DNA from: Gracilaria gracilis
Lineage: Eukaryota > Rhodophyta > Florideophyceae > Gracilariales > Gracilariaceae
Assembly (NCBI GenBank): GCA_030374805.1
Contig: JARGSG010000189.1
Span: 1-64,000 of the forward strand
DNA length: 64,000 nucleotides
Direction: 5' to 3'
In this document: positions 43,918-56,359 of the stretch, in pieces
Layout of the letters: the number at the start of each line of letters is the position of its first letter
Numbering within the stretch: position 1 is the stretch's first letter
Made by a program: the position numbers and the translations under genes
The notes under the pieces: generated by a model
Databases searched by the model: none
Told to the model about the DNA's origin: nothing
The model's input: only the letters and a program-made list of their open reading frames with translations

Positions 43918-46287
43918 CTACCCTCTCCCCTGTTCTCCTTCTACCCCATCCGTACCCTCTCTCCGGTGCCCAACCAAACGATTGAAACTGGGCTCCTCTG
44001 GTTGGCACGCTGCTATGTAGCAATCAAGAACCGCTCCAAGTCTCCGCGTAAAATTCGCCATAAAGTATTCCTCCCTCACCGCTAGATATATCTTCTCCCT
44101 CGATGGGATCCACAGCCCAACCGTCGCATTTCTCTCCGAATTTCGGGACACACACCTCGGATCCTCCTCTAAAAACCCATCTTCCTCAAACTCTTCGCCG
44201 CGCTCGTCCCCCACCAATTCCCAAGCCACCTTCAATATACCCTCCACTGCACTCGGAAGATACCTCCCATACAATGTAGAAAACAAGAGCTGCATTTGCC
44301 CTCCACGTCTCACACCCTCGTTCATCATTTTCACAACACACCCAATCCACGCATCAAGTCTGGCGAGGGGCATTACCGTCCCATCCACGTAATGCTTTTC
44401 CCCATTACATTTGGTCTCCACTGCGTATCCCATGTACTCCTCAAACACTGCCAACGCCATTCCGTTCTTGAAATACTTGTCTTCATCATAATAGCTCCAC
44501 TGTGGAGCATGCACAGTTGAACCAGAGTACGCAAGATCTTCGAAACGGCTCATTCTCCACGCACACAACTTGTTCATCCCATCTTCTTCACTTCCCATAA
44601 GCTTCTCGCGAGCCTCGTCCATCTGCTTCTTCAACTACTCACCAAGTTCCCTTCCCTCGCTAGGCTTTGCCCGCCTCGAAATCAAATCATATCCCAGTAA
44701 AGAGAATAATCTGTCCCGAGCAGCCCGCTTTCGCGCCTCAATCACATCGCTTATCGTTTGATTCATCCGCTGCTTCAGACACTTGTCCGTGCTTACATTC
44801 TCCACGCACTCCTGTTTCCTCGTCGCCTCCCTTATCGTCTCCCGCGTCTCTCCCATTATTTCTGTCTCGACCACATACTTCAACCACACATCACTTCCAC
44901 CCTCTGTCGATGGTGCGTACGCCCTCATCTCATATGCAACCTGAATTGGGCACATAGGCACCATCTCCTTCTCCCCAACTACAAACATGCTCCCCTCTCT
45001 ACTTTCTCCCACCGTCCCACTCCTGTTCTTCCAGCTTCTACCAACGTTTTCCGTGTCGAAACAAAGGTCAGACGCCTCCAACTTCGCATAATGAAGAATC
45101 CTATCAGACACAGCCCTTGCGAATCCATAAAAACATTCTTCCACCCCAGTATCATACTTTCGACGCCCTTTCACCTTCTTTGCTCCACCACCTCGCTTTC
45201 TCCCCTTCGCTGCCTCCCGCAGACTTTCGATCAACACATTTTGTCGTTTATTTTCCTCTCTCAGCCGTGCCAGCTCTTCCTGTGTCAGCTTCAAACTCAC
45301 TATCAATGTATAGTGATTTTCCTTCATGTTTCCCTTCTGTTCCCTCAGTGACTTCTCCCTCTGAACGAGTGCAGACCGTGGCAATACGCTTAAGTTCTCC
45401 TCATTCTCTTCCCGTTCTCTTGTAGATCCCCATTCATATCCTTGAATTCTACCTTCGCGTTCTCCACGACCGCCGTCACTTTCGTCTCCCACATCCTTCG
45501 GAAGTAAAACGGTGTTGCGCCTTACACGCATTCCATGGGGTGTTAGTGGCGCCGTCCCCACGAAGTTCACTTCCCCACGCCGTTCGGTTTGTACGTCGTC
45601 CTCCCCTTCGAAATCCCTCTCAACCACTGCTGCTGTCCCTCCGACAATTTCCTTGGTTGATCCACCACTCCTACGTGGTACCACTCTCCCGTCCGCATGT
45701 TCTCGTCGCTTATCTCCCCCCTTTTCCACAACTTCAACACCCACCAATCCATGAACCACACTCCCTATTCTTCTCTCACTACCCTCCCCTGTTTCATGTT
45801 CTGCCATTCGCCGCACACGCCCCACTCCTTCTTTCTCCCGGTTCGCATTCTCTTGCTCGAAACCAATGCTCTCCTTCTCTTGCACTCTATTTGGCTTCAC
45901 AACAACCAAACTCTCCACCCCTCGCGTCCTCGCCCGTTGACCACACCTGACTGTCTCCCTTTCTCCTTCCACCTCTTCGGGTACCCCAGCCTTAGGCACT
46001 TTATCACCGTTAGTTCCCTTTCTTCCTCGAAGACCCCGACTACCTAATATGGTACTACTCCTTGCTATCGTTCTTCCCTCGATACTCGTACGAAGCTCTT
46101 TACCCTTCACTATCATATCCCCGCTATCGCTCTCCTCTAAAACTTGCGAAGTCTTTGCTTCTCTTCTACCACCATCTCTCTCCCGACCACCGCGCAGAAT
46201 CTTCTTCGGCATACCTCGCTGCGCTCTTATGCTTTTCTTGGGACTAGCTTCTTGATCTCGTGCGTTCGCAATAGGTTTCGTCACCAC
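43918..46287 (-). pseudogene. Second ORF of the transposon: coiled-coil protein with one stop
   Basis: One frame of about 789 codons, interrupted only by TAG at 44635-44637. The first part is highly charged and low complexity. About residues 310-370 form a coiled coil (LKLTQEELARLREENKRQNV) followed by a basic patch (GRKRGGGAKK). The C-terminal half looks globular (CFYGFARAVSDRILHY, MALAVFEEYMGYAVE). No catalytic motif seen. It has no clear ATG near 46287 (GTG). It is convergent with the transposase, a common two-gene layout in this type of element, so an accessory DNA-binding role is a guess. Confidence 0.55.
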
Positions 46288-46325
46288 AATGCTTACAGTT
46301 TGCTCCGTTCGCTCCTCGGTGTTAT

Positions 46326-46560
46326 CGGAATGCTAGTTTGGCGGTCAAAAATGACCGAAATAAAACGAACGAAAAACCGGTGCATTTATCCAAATTTGAA
46401 AGTGCTAATTTCCGAAAACATTTCCACCTTTCCACTTGTGCTAGTTTTTTTCGAAAGAATTATTCCAAATTGTTTCCATCTTTGCTAGTTTGGATGGAAG
46501 GGAAAATAGCATACTTCTTTCGTTTATGGTATTTTCGCAGCACAATGTAAGTGTATTAGT
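46326..46560 (+). mobile_element. Plavaka-like element left end (2)
   Basis: CGGAATGCTAGTTT at 46326-46339 with subterminal GCTAGTTT copies at about 46439 and 46486, directly repeating 40045-40280. No inverted end belonging to the 40.0-46.3 kb element lies before it, so that element has lost its right end or the two are nested. Confidence 0.75.
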
Positions 46561-46857
46561 GTCACCTACGTTCATGTATACGGTGGAGAATAAGGAGATA
46601 GACACTTAGATAGAAACTTAAATAGCTGTTTCTCGAATAGGAATAGGAGTATACAAATAGATCGAATACCTTTTCAGTTTGTGGAGATCGGTTCACTAGT
46701 CAACACCTTTCACATCAGGCATTCGTATACTAAGTATATGAAACGCCTTCGAATCACGTGCAATCATCCCCTTCACTCTGTCCCACCGTCCGTACGCCAT
46801 ATTACGCTCCCCGCTACGTACCCCCAATTCTCTCTAACACCCCCCCAACCTTCTCTG

Positions 46858-47600
46858 CCATGCCCAACTGCTGCTTTGAAGGCTGCTACTTCTTCGCCCG
46901 CACCATCCCCGCCATCCAAAGGCACCCGAGGAGATGCCCCAATCGCCTCAACCCAAACAAGCGTTTCCTCTCCCCAGGTGGAGGCCTCCCCAACTTCCCC
47001 CCACGCATCAAGCGTCTACCCCCCACTTCCATACACTTCCCCATCCCACAAACCGCCCTTCCGACAACGTCCCCATTGCAGACGACGACTCCTACCACCA
47101 CCAGCAACTCTCTCTCTCCCTCCACACCCCGGACGCCTACCACATCGCCACCACCCCCGTCTGCTCCATCTCCCCCTCCTCTACTCCCCCTCCTCCCACT
47201 TCCTTCCCCCTCCTCAACCACCCCCACCTCGAACGCATTGTCCTCTCCATCTCTTACCATCAACCCCAATCTCCCTGCCCTCGTTCCTGGCCTCCTGAAA
47301 GCCTCCTCCTACTTCTCTTTCGCGACTCCTCCCCTCCAGAACGCCAACCTCAGCCAGTCTCTCTCCTTCCTTCCCCCGAATATCACGGCTTACTATCCCA
47401 CTAGTACTTCTTGCTATCGCCCTTCCCCTCCCCCTCACTGCGACACTCCCTCCCCTTCTCTATGCCATCTCCACACTCGCCTTCTTCTACAACTTACGTG
47501 GAGTAATCGCCCCTTTGCCGCCCCCCTCTATCCCTACCGCCCCGCGCATCATCCCCCTGCCTTCCTCCCATCCCTCCCCTGCTTACCCTCCACCATTTCC
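46858..47600 (+). pseudogene. Truncated Plavaka-like transposase 5' part
   Basis: Starts MPNCCFEGCYFFARTI, the same zinc-finger start as at 40574, with homologous upstream DNA (CCATATTACG-TCCCC). Homology covers the N-terminal zinc finger and Pro/Ser/Thr-rich linker. The catalytic part is missing; the sequence gives way near 47600 to the small basic ORF and methyltransferase copy 2. The element is therefore not autonomous. Confidence 0.7.
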
Positions 47601-47604
47601 CATC

Positions 47605-47988
47605 TCATGTGGAAGCGAAGTAGCTTGTGTTACCAAAAGCACTTACCGTTCGCTTGGTTCTCTGCGCTCGCTCCGTTTGCTCGGTGCGCTCGGTTCGCTC
47701 GGTTCGCTCGGTTCGCTCGGCTCGCTCCAAAGGTCGGCCTCGATCACGGCTCCCCGTGTTCTTCCTACCTTTCCCACGTAATCCGCTTCGAGGAGGGCGC
47801 GAAGTACGCCCAATACCACCCTCGCCAATTTTCACATCGCAGCTTCGAGGCGCACGCGTAGTGCTACCCAAGCCATCCTCGCGACCCCAACCTACCACCT
47901 CTGCACGCGTTCGCCCTTTTGACGCGCGCCCGCTTACATCCTCCACATTCGCATTCGCATTCGCACTTCTCGTTTTACGTTTCCCCAT
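47605..47988 (-). CDS. Small basic repeat protein beside methyltransferase copy 2
   Basis: From ATG 47988: MGKRKTRSANANA, then EDVSGRAS, RAPRS, RSGLRGKGRK, and an ERTERT repeat from a 9-bp DNA repeat (about 47690-47740). A homologue with the same order of motifs lies at 60563-60858, also downstream of a methyltransferase-SET copy on the same strand. Conservation of the ATG and KRKTR start in two copies supports a real gene. It is Arg/Lys-rich and probably nucleic-acid binding; function unknown. The tail may be fused to foreign sequence at the junction. Confidence 0.4.
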   Translation of the reverse strand: MGKRKTRSANANANVEDVSGRASKGRTRAEVVGWGREDGLGSTTRAPRSCDVKIGEGGIGRTSRPPRSGLRGKGRKNTGSRDRGRPLERAERTERTERTERTEQTERAQRTKRTVSAFGNTSYFAST

Positions 47989-48477
47989 ATGGAATCGGAC
48001 GACGACGATGCGCCTGGCGGTGCGCTCTAGATGTTGTCGCCGCTCGCCGCAAGACGTGTTCGCCGCTCGACGTGATCGCAGGTCCCCCGTGCAACGCACA
48101 CGTCCACTCGACGTGTGGTAGAAATATCGCACCGTTTCAGTACTTTTCGGAATCACTTTCCGAAAATTGGGACGGAAATTTCCCTTCCTGTACGAAACCT
48201 CAGTGCCAAAAACCGTTACACTTTCACATGATATCACATGTACTCCGTATCTTCTATTCTATGTACTTGAACGTCAAACCCCTCCACCAAATCCTATCCC
48301 CATTTTGTTCACGTCACCGGATGATAAATGTGACGACACCCACTCACTTGGAAAAGTTCTCGTCCTCCCCTGTGGAACACGAGAGTTAGAGAGAAAGCGT
48401 AATAAAATGTACACAATTCGATTTTACACGTACTATGGTACACCTTTCGGTTCTGTAAGTCATAAATGAATTGAGCT

Positions 48478-51400
48478 CTACTCGGTTACTATAGGATTCG
48501 AAGGCGTACCCCATATGTACTTCATTCCATAATCTGCAAACAACTCGTCTCCCACTTCTACAAGCCGAAGTGCCCGGACGGCAAGCATTCGGTATTCTCT
48601 TAATTGAAGGGGAGTTCGCCCAGTTCTTGGGGTTCGACTCACCGCCACATTGGCAGTCCGTCGCTGCTTCAAGCCATCCTCCACTGCGTCCCTCTCTTTA
48701 TCCCCTTCCATATATTTTGGGTCTTTAATTGTTCCACCCAACGAAAATGGAGCGGGGACAATCCATACAGGGATTGTAGGTACTTCTCGTCTCCTTTCCG
48801 GGAGTTTCCGGAATACCTCGCCTCGCAGGCTAACACCCATCGCATAAGTTCGAAAACGTGCGGCGGTGGCTCCCAAGAACCCTTCCCCATACTTCTTGTG
48901 TACCTCCTTCCTCTTCGTTAAGTCATGGTAGACCAGAGTTCCGTAAAAAAACCATATCTCTTCGTTCTTCATGAAACGGTGCGTGGTAAACACTCCCACT
49001 CCTGCGTCATGGTCACGAATCGACGCCTTTCCAATGCGACAACCACACATAGTGGCCTCCAGTGCCAGCATCGCGTTCCAATTCAGGAGACCCATCTTCC
49101 CTTGGAACGTTTTCGGCCACTCATGCAGCGCTTTGCGCCTGCCGATCATGGCCACGCCCTCTTCCTGCCACATCGATACCAGGAAGTCTACAATATACGG
49201 TGGAAACTTCTGATACTGTTGGAAGCCAGATGGAGCCCTCCATGATCGTGAAGGAAGAGCGTTCCACTTGGGAAATAAGTCCATCACGCGATTTACAGAG
49301 TTTCGGACCTCCTGCGTAATTTGAATGTCCGTCTCATTAACGTGCATGGACATCGCGAACTGAACAATTGCAACGAACCTAGCATGAGCAAAACAATCAG
49401 GGTCCAGCTCACAACCAATAAACTTCCGATGACGTTGTAACTCCATGCATGCCATGGCAGTCGAAAAGTTCCCGCGAACAAGTCCACCACTGTATCACCT
49501 GGCTGCGAAAATCTGCTGATCAGCTCCTTCAACAACGCGCCAGGTTTTTGTTCCGACCTCACGTTTTGCAACATGGAGCACCCATTCTCCTTCTTTCTTT
49601 TCCATTGAAGAGTCTCCCCATTGGACATGGGCGGTACCTGGTCAATAACACTGTGGTACCCTGGATACCTCGACTGCACGTAGTTGAAGTTCTCATAGTT
49701 CACCATCGCATGCTGCTGTGCATAAGCCAGGCCACTTCGAACACCATGTATTGCATACTCCATGGCAGGGACAAGGAGCAGGACCTGCGTCCCGGGTTTT
49801 GCATGGGGTTGCCTTGCGACCGTAGAAAATGAATTGGGACCTGGTCCACAACAAACGATCGCCTCGGAACCCCTTGCTTGTCCTTTGCCCCAAGAAGGAA
49901 AATCACTATCGTCCACTGTTTCACCTGTTCCAATGCACAGAAGATAACGAAATGACCCCCCGGGCGAAGCAGCCTTGATATAAGCTTTGCCGTCTTCTTC
50001 ATATGCTCAGCGCTCAGCATATCGTACCAACTGTTCTCCCGGTTCTTATCGGCCCTTATGTTGTATGATGGGTCCATAAGAACCAGTTGAACTTTCCCCA
50101 ATGGAGAGACTCCTTTGTTAAGCAGATTCTCGTCCGTTTCCACCATATCTTCGAACCCGCAATTATAAATTCGAAAGTATTTCTTCATCTCCAGTTCACA
50201 ACGTTGGAATGCCATTTTATCGTCCAACGAGGAAATGGCAGGAGGAGGCTGTATGTCAGCGTCGGACGACTGTTCACCAACATCTTCATTCTCACTCTCA
50301 CCGACTACATCCATTCCACTTCCGCCATCTCCATCCCCTCGTTGTTTTCCCTCCTAAGGATTCCCTCTTTCCAACTGCTTATCGTCATCGTCATGAATTT
50401 CGATGGCAGACACCGCTTTCGATATCGGCGTGAGAGGTATATCAGGGACCCTGAGTGTTTCTATGATTTTCAAAGGGCTTATTGTCTCCAAGATGGAGGA
50501 CATAAGCGAGTTAGAGAAACAATCAAATCTCTGAGCAAACGCTCTTGACGGGTCCTTGTGAAACATCTTTAGAACGGCCCATCGTCCAGGTTCTGATATT
50601 GTGTACAACTGCTCGTTGAAAACCACCTTGTTCAGATCAGAAATGAACTCCTTCGCAACCGTTCGGAGGGCCACATGAATGTCCTCCGGAAGATTCCATG
50701 CCCACGGTCGGACCTCGTCTTCCCGAAGAGTTTGCGTGTTGTTCGGTAGCAAGCGATGGTCGTTGTCCTTGTGCAGGAACCCCTCGGAACGCGTTTCAAT
50801 GGGTTTAAACTGCATGTCATCGTACACGAGCAGTAGGAAAAGGAGAACCATGACCTCAGCGCTAGGGAATCCCAGAAATTGGGAAAAACAATCCCAAACC
50901 TTTGTTACCAGCTGCACACCAAAACCCGCACGCTGAGTTTGGAGATTCTGCGATATTTGCACATTCCCAAAAAGGGTGGAATATCCCTTCTCCCCCTAAC
51001 GCCTCTTATGGCCCCGAAGGCGCTTTTCCATAGATACTTTTTGAATAAGGGAAAGAAAGAGAACTCTCTGGAAATGTGTAGCGATGCTCGTACCGAAAGG
51101 GGGAACTATCCGGCCCACAAGTTTGGGAGCTATACTCATGGACTTGAAGAATTCGGTTAACGTCACATTTTTCGGTATTCCTTGAAAGTCCACTCTGGTA
51201 TAAGCATTCCAAAAATCCCTCGCACGCCTGTCTCTGTCTCCGTCTAGGATGTCAAGCAACTTCGTCTACAGATACAGCTGACGGTACGAACCCTTCCCGC
51301 ACACAGCCTTGAGCTCATCGTCCCTGTATGACGGGTGAGTGGGTCCGAGAAGGATAGAGAAGTACTTCTTCGCAACGTCTAGGACAGTGCGATTCTTGAT

Positions 51401-51538
51401 GATATATTGGACGAATTCGCTGTGTCTCACTTTCCTAGGTTCGTCTTCCTCTCGCATCGTCGACGCATAGTGATCACGGATGGCGAGACACGCGGTGAGA
51501 AGCTCATTCCCAGAACCGAACGTCTTTCCAACATTCAT
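48478..51538 (-). pseudogene. Methyltransferase-SET fusion, copy 2, broken
   Basis: Homologous along its whole length to 7258-10620 and closer to copy 3. From about ATG 51538 (frame open to 51607): N-terminal domain, then motif IV LVLMDPSYNI (about 50070-50090), a shared SFVVDQVPIH block, motif I VVDLFAGTF (about 49490-49465), FIGCELDPDCF, then a SET domain with AGVGVFTTHRF, FFYGTLVYHDLTKR and VGDELFADYGMKY (C-terminal stop near 48478). Lesions: in-frame TAG near 51267, 50997 and 50352, and frameshifts near 49760 and inside motif I near 49465. DPSY replaces DPPY. It is divergent from ParB-like copy 2. Clearly non-functional as sequenced. Confidence 0.82.
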
Positions 51539-51539
51539 G

Positions 51540-51965
51540 TCGGATGTCGGAGGTGCCGGTGACGGTGACTTAGACCTGGATGTGGTTGCGGCAGCCAGTT
51601 TAGACAATAACGGGGGGCTGTATTATGAATACGGAAGGAGAACGGGAGCGGTCGTGAGAAAACAGATGATTAACGTCGGCAGCGGACGGCGAGGGAGAAC
51701 GGACGAGAACTGAAGAGAGACGGCAGCGAACAAGAGATGAGTGCGGATGGTGGATGGGAGCGGACGGTAGACGGCTGCGGAATTAGCGATGTAAAGGAGG
51801 AGTTCAGACGCCAAAACGGTACCAGAACTCTAAATTAGAGGAGTAGAAGGGAATTGAGCGATGTTAGGGGGGCTTATGCGGTGATAAACAGGTATAAGAG
51901 AAGGCAGGGATGGGAGGCGGGTGCGGTAATTCCTAGATATGGAAGTATAGGCGAAGTTATAACTT
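51540..51965. other. Upstream region of methyltransferase copy 2
   Basis: Purine-rich stretch with no gene or repeat recognised; probably the former promoter and 5' region. Confidence 0.35.
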
Positions 51966-53632
51966 AAGGCTCTCCGGGCAGCGGTCCGTGGTGCAGTGGT
52001 GCTTCATCACGGCTCTGATGAAGTGCCACTCGAGGCGGTCCGCTTTTCATGCACCGTGGGAGAAAAAGTAGAACAAAATTTAATTTTTCGGACAGCGGTC
52101 CGGGGTGGAGGGGCGCTTCATCAGTGCCGTGATGAAGCGCCACTCCACCCCGGACCGCTGTCCACGCGCCGTGGCTGATGAAGCTAGACCACACCCCGGA
52201 CTGCTGTCCACGTGAAACAAAAATAATTTCCACCTGGACAGCGGCCCCCTAGCGACTCGCGCTTGTTTGTAATGTGACGCCGCGTGTACTTAAGCACCTT
52301 CGCTCTCATACGAACTGCCTTGGTAAGCGCAACGCTCTGTACCTCCCCGTTACAATTTCCGGGGATTTATTCTTCTCCTGTCACAACCAAGTGATCCTCT
52401 CGGTTGTGACAGAAGAAAAAAATATCGCCAAAAACTGTATAAGGGAGGTGCTCTTTCCGTCCTGGTTCTGTTGCCCGGACGTAGTTGCACACAAGGTACG
52501 TTCGACAATTTTGTTCGTTTTCTGTGAATCGTACTAACTGGCGTACTCTTCTATTTTCCATGCTATTGCGTATTCAAGCCAGAGTCGCCGCCGGCGGACA
52601 CAGTGTATGTCACTTCTCCATTCTTGCTTTACTGAGAACATTCGGAAGTGCTTGAGCTGGCCGTGATGGTCGAGTACGATTATTTGAGTTGTTCAAATCA
52701 AGTAATCGGCTTTGGCTTTGACCGCCAGCTCAATCACTGTTGGACTGTGGTTATTTATTAGACCGACTAGATTAGACTGCGTGAGGTCGAACTATCGGAA
52801 GTGGTTGAGCCACAGGTGATGGTGGACTACGATTATATGAGTTGTTCAACTCATATAATCGTGTTCAGCCATGACTGATATTTCAATCACTGAAGAAGAA
52901 TAGTCCCCAATATAGTCACTAGAAGAATGTCGTGGCCAGTGATGAGTTTTTCTTCTCCGACAACCACATAATGCTTGTGGTTGTCGCAAAGAGGGTATTC
53001 ATTATTGTTCACGACCTTGGGCACTACAGGAAAATCTAATCATATAAAGTTAGAGAAGGTAGTCGTTGGAACTACCTTCTTCGATTTGATACGATGTAAC
53101 CTTACGTCCTCCCGTCATCATAAGAAGATGCAGGGCTTTAAATATTCATAAAACAATCATAAGTGAAAACCGTCGTCGACAGCGGTCCGAGGTGTCGTCC
53201 AGCTTCATCAGCCACGGCGCGTGGACAGCGGTCCGGGGTGGAGTGGCGCTTCATCAGTGCCTAGAATCATAAGTGAACACCGTCGTCGACAGCGGTCCGA
53301 GGTGTCGTCCAGCTTCATCAGCCACGGCGCGAGGACAGCGGTCCGGGGTGGAGTGGCGCTTCATCAGTGCCCGGATGAAGCGCCACTCCACCCCGTACCG
53401 CTGTCCGAAAAATTAAATTTTTTTTGCCGTGGACAGCCGTCCGGAGTGTCGTCCAACTTCTTCCGCCACAGCACGTGGACAGCCGTCTGAGATGTCGTCC
53501 AACTTCATCGGCCACTGCGCATGGACAGCGATCCGGGGTGGTGTGGCGCTGGACAGCGGTCGGGGGTGTTGTGACGTTTCATCACGGCACTGATGAAGCG
53601 CCACTCCACCCCGGACCGCTGTCCACGCAGAA
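51966..53632. repeat. Fold-back repeats around GGACAGCGGTCC in the copy-2 divergent region
   Basis: About a dozen copies, in both orientations, of a unit beginning GGACAGCGGTCCGGGGTGGA and ending GGCGCTTCATCA. Paired copies make long hairpins. At 52090-52123 and 52130-52163 the arms are 34 bp with one mismatch and a 6-nt loop; another hairpin is at 53333-53406. Groups lie at about 51966-52245 and 53176-53632, between the methyltransferase and ParB-like starts. They could be a MITE-like fold-back element or regulatory palindromes. Confidence 0.85.
52378..53079. repeat. Cluster of five short stem-loops
   Basis: Arms: CTGTCACAACC at 52378-52388 with its complement at 52402-52412; an imperfect GATTATTTGAGTT stem at 52678-52707; a perfect 13-bp GATTATATGAGTT stem with a 4-nt loop at 52831-52860; CGACAACCAC at 52958-52967 with 52977-52986; GAAGGTAGT at 53055-53063 with 53071-53079. 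The second and third are related to each other. No coding explanation. Confidence 0.75.
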
Positions 53633-53949
53633 AACTTAACGGGCACAATTCATTTTTTTTCCCTCAAAACTGGGTGCCTTTATTCTATAGCTATGCGTAC
53701 GTAGTAGTTATGACGATCATTTAACTTTCTAAATAAATAGATAGTGAATTCGAAAACGTGAAATACGGAACCCCTTGAGTTCAATCCTATATTGAGCGGG
53801 CGCAGTGTTCGGTCAGGAAGTGAAGGCAACGAACGTGAGTGAGAAGGGAACGTCCACTATACGTTCTCGTGAGCATTCTCGACGGTCGTAATCCGCGTTT
53901 CGAATTGTTTGAACCATTCGTATCCAACGTGGCGCCTCTGAACCATAAA

Positions 53950-56359
53950 ATGGGGCGGGAGTCAGCGCGATCGAAAAGGAACAGCGAGGGGTCAGAAATG
54001 GCGCCGTTTACGCGAGGAAGAGGAAAGGCAAAGGTCTCCACGCCTCGTAGGGCGAAATCGCGTTCCGAGCGGGGCACACCGCCCGCGATGAAGAAGAAGA
54101 CGAGTACTCCCGCGCCACATAAGGTAAAAGGTGGCGACTCCGTACCTTTGTTCATCAGCCTTGGAAAGGACAAGAACAGGGTTGAAGTTGGTACTGCGGA
54201 AGTACGTGGCGTGGGGCCTGCTGGAAGTACCAGGAAGGGGCTCTGCCGTTCGATGCATGGCCATCTTCTAAGCGCCACTGCCTTAGAGGGTGAGGATTTG
54301 GTGGTTATCTGGAGGACGAATATTTCAAGTCATCTAGACGCGAAGTACCCTTACCGTTTCCAAGGTTTGGAGGAACCCCCGAGTAAGCTCGCCGAATTGG
54401 TATCGGCTGGGTTGTATGCCTGGGATACGTCGATGATGGCCTCAATTGAGATTCCGCAGAGTCCCACTTCGCATCTCACTCCGCACCCTGGGGCCGGAAA
54501 GTCGTCCAGCTCTCAGCCGGAGAGTGAAGATGTTGAGGAGGTGAAGGAATCGGCTTAGCAGTCTTCTAAAACCGCCAAACTCCAGTCTCCACCAACGAGA
54601 GGAGGCGGACGAATAGGTTCTAAAGGGATGGAGAAACCGGTGGGAGCAATTGAGAGGGTTAACATCGTGGATGACTCCGATGAAGATGTTGTGGAGGTTA
54701 TTAGGACTACTAAGGCTTCCCTGGGTGGAACTGAGGGGGATTCGTTCGATGAAAAAGATAAAGTTCCGTCGGATGAGGTGGACACCACGCTGCCGCTACT
54801 GAAGATATCCCTCGCCGACTATGTTCAGCAGCGGTGGACGGCGGATATCGAGATGATTGAAATCCCGAAGACGACGGTTCGCAGTGTGAACCTGGCGCAC
54901 AAGGAGGTCACGAAGATGAAGTGCAGCAACTTTGGTTGGCTTCTCTCCGCCGGTTCGATTGCCGGTACACTTGTAGGCGATTTGGATGCGAGTGACATGG
55001 TTGACGGGAGACTTGTGCTGCCTGTAACACTTATAGACGGATATCACCGATTTCTTGTGTTACAGAACCTGCGTGAAGAAGGATGGAAATGGGAGGATAT
55101 AGTGAAGTCTCTGGATGTTGTGTTATGGACGAGGAAGGATGGTAATTCGATGGTCATGAATGAAGTGCTAGGACTTGGCAATCTCCTCAACGAGATGAGT
55201 TCCAATGTTCTGATGATGTCTTTCGCAGACAAGCTTCACAGCACGGTGTCCTTCGTTGAAAACATCATTGAAGAAGGAGGAGTGGATGTGAGGAGGGTGA
55301 CGCCGAAACACATAGCGGGCGCGTTGAAAAGAAGTGGGGTTATCGGAGACTATAGTATGCGTCACTTGAATCGCTATGCGGCACTGGCTCTGAAGCATTT
55401 GCAAAGCGAGGGGCTTCTCCAATTTTTTGAGAAGTTGTATGAGGAGGGGCTGCCACTGACGCTCACATATGTGTCCAGTCACCTCCTTATGGGACTCGCA
55501 GATGGGGAATTTTGTTTCGTCGTTCGTTGCTTGCAATGGCATGTGCGACTGGGAATGTTCTCTGCAAAGGAGGAGGGGCCATTTTGAGGGTATGAGGAAG
55601 CACTTCTTTCAGTGTGCAATTGGTATGTTTAAACTTTGCGACATGACTGCCAAGAGGAAGAAGATGACAGTTGAGGAAGTGATGCAGACGGTTCTCAAGA
55701 TTGGAGGAAAAGGGGTATCTGTCTTGGATAATCTCGGGAAGCAAACAGCCAAAATGGAGTTCGCGGGAGCAAAGCGTTTGTGGGACGGGATGGTGTCTAG
55801 GAGGGTGAAGACTGCAGGTATCAAGCTGGAACAACACTCTAAAGTACCGCTGCGAAGTTCAGAGGAGGAGGACGTTGTAGAGAAGGTTATTGAAGAGGTT
55901 GTGGAACCGGAGGGGACCGCCAGGGCTCTATCTGCTGAGGTGGAGAACGATCTCATGGTGGTGGGAAGCCCTGAACCGGAACCACCGGTGTTAAGACGTA
56001 GCACAAGACGCACGGTGGTTTCGGGTCGCTTGAGAGAAGAAAAGGTTGGACCGGTTGTGAGGGGGAAGAGGAAAACGAGAAAGAGAACTTCTGTGGTGCT
56101 TTCTGACGACGAGGATGAAGATGATGTGCAACCTGCCCCGAAGAGAAGAAGGAAGGGTACGGTGAACACATCTTCTGTAGACATACCTTTGGAGGTTGTT
56201 AACCTGTTCAGAAAAATGACGAGGACTGCATTGAAGAAGTTCTTTAAGAAGCAGAAAATCAATGTGATGTCGTCCAGTGAGGGCGAGGAGGATAGTGATA
56301 GTAGTGAGAAGGATAGTGGATTTGTTGGAGATGAACCGGGGGGCAAGGTGAAGGAGTAA
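53950..56359 (+). pseudogene. ParB-like protein, copy 2, broken
   Basis: Homologue of 4628-6592. The frame is open from 53839; the likely start is MGRESARSK at 53950. A long basic and then acidic N-terminal part precedes the ParB-type box LIDGYHRFLVLQNL (about 55030-55070). Then come LGNLLNEMSSNVLMM and a helical region (HIAGALKRSGVIGDYSMRHLNRY) like ParB HTH segments, and a Lys/Arg/Asp/Glu-rich tail. Lesions: in-frame TAG at 54556-54558 and a frameshift near 55560. Its stop overlaps the dioxygenase ATG (TAATG). It is head to head with methyltransferase copy 2, matching copy 1. Confidence 0.75.

Noticed and set aside
48478..51607. An alternative genetic code reading TAG/TAA as sense
   Set aside because: Copy 1 and the neighbouring genes are intact under the standard code, the broken copies also carry TGA and frameshifts, and stops fall at unconserved positions.
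55609..56346. Long Ser/Pro-rich minus-strand frame
   Set aside because: Antisense shadow of the Lys/Glu-rich tail of ParB-like copy 2.
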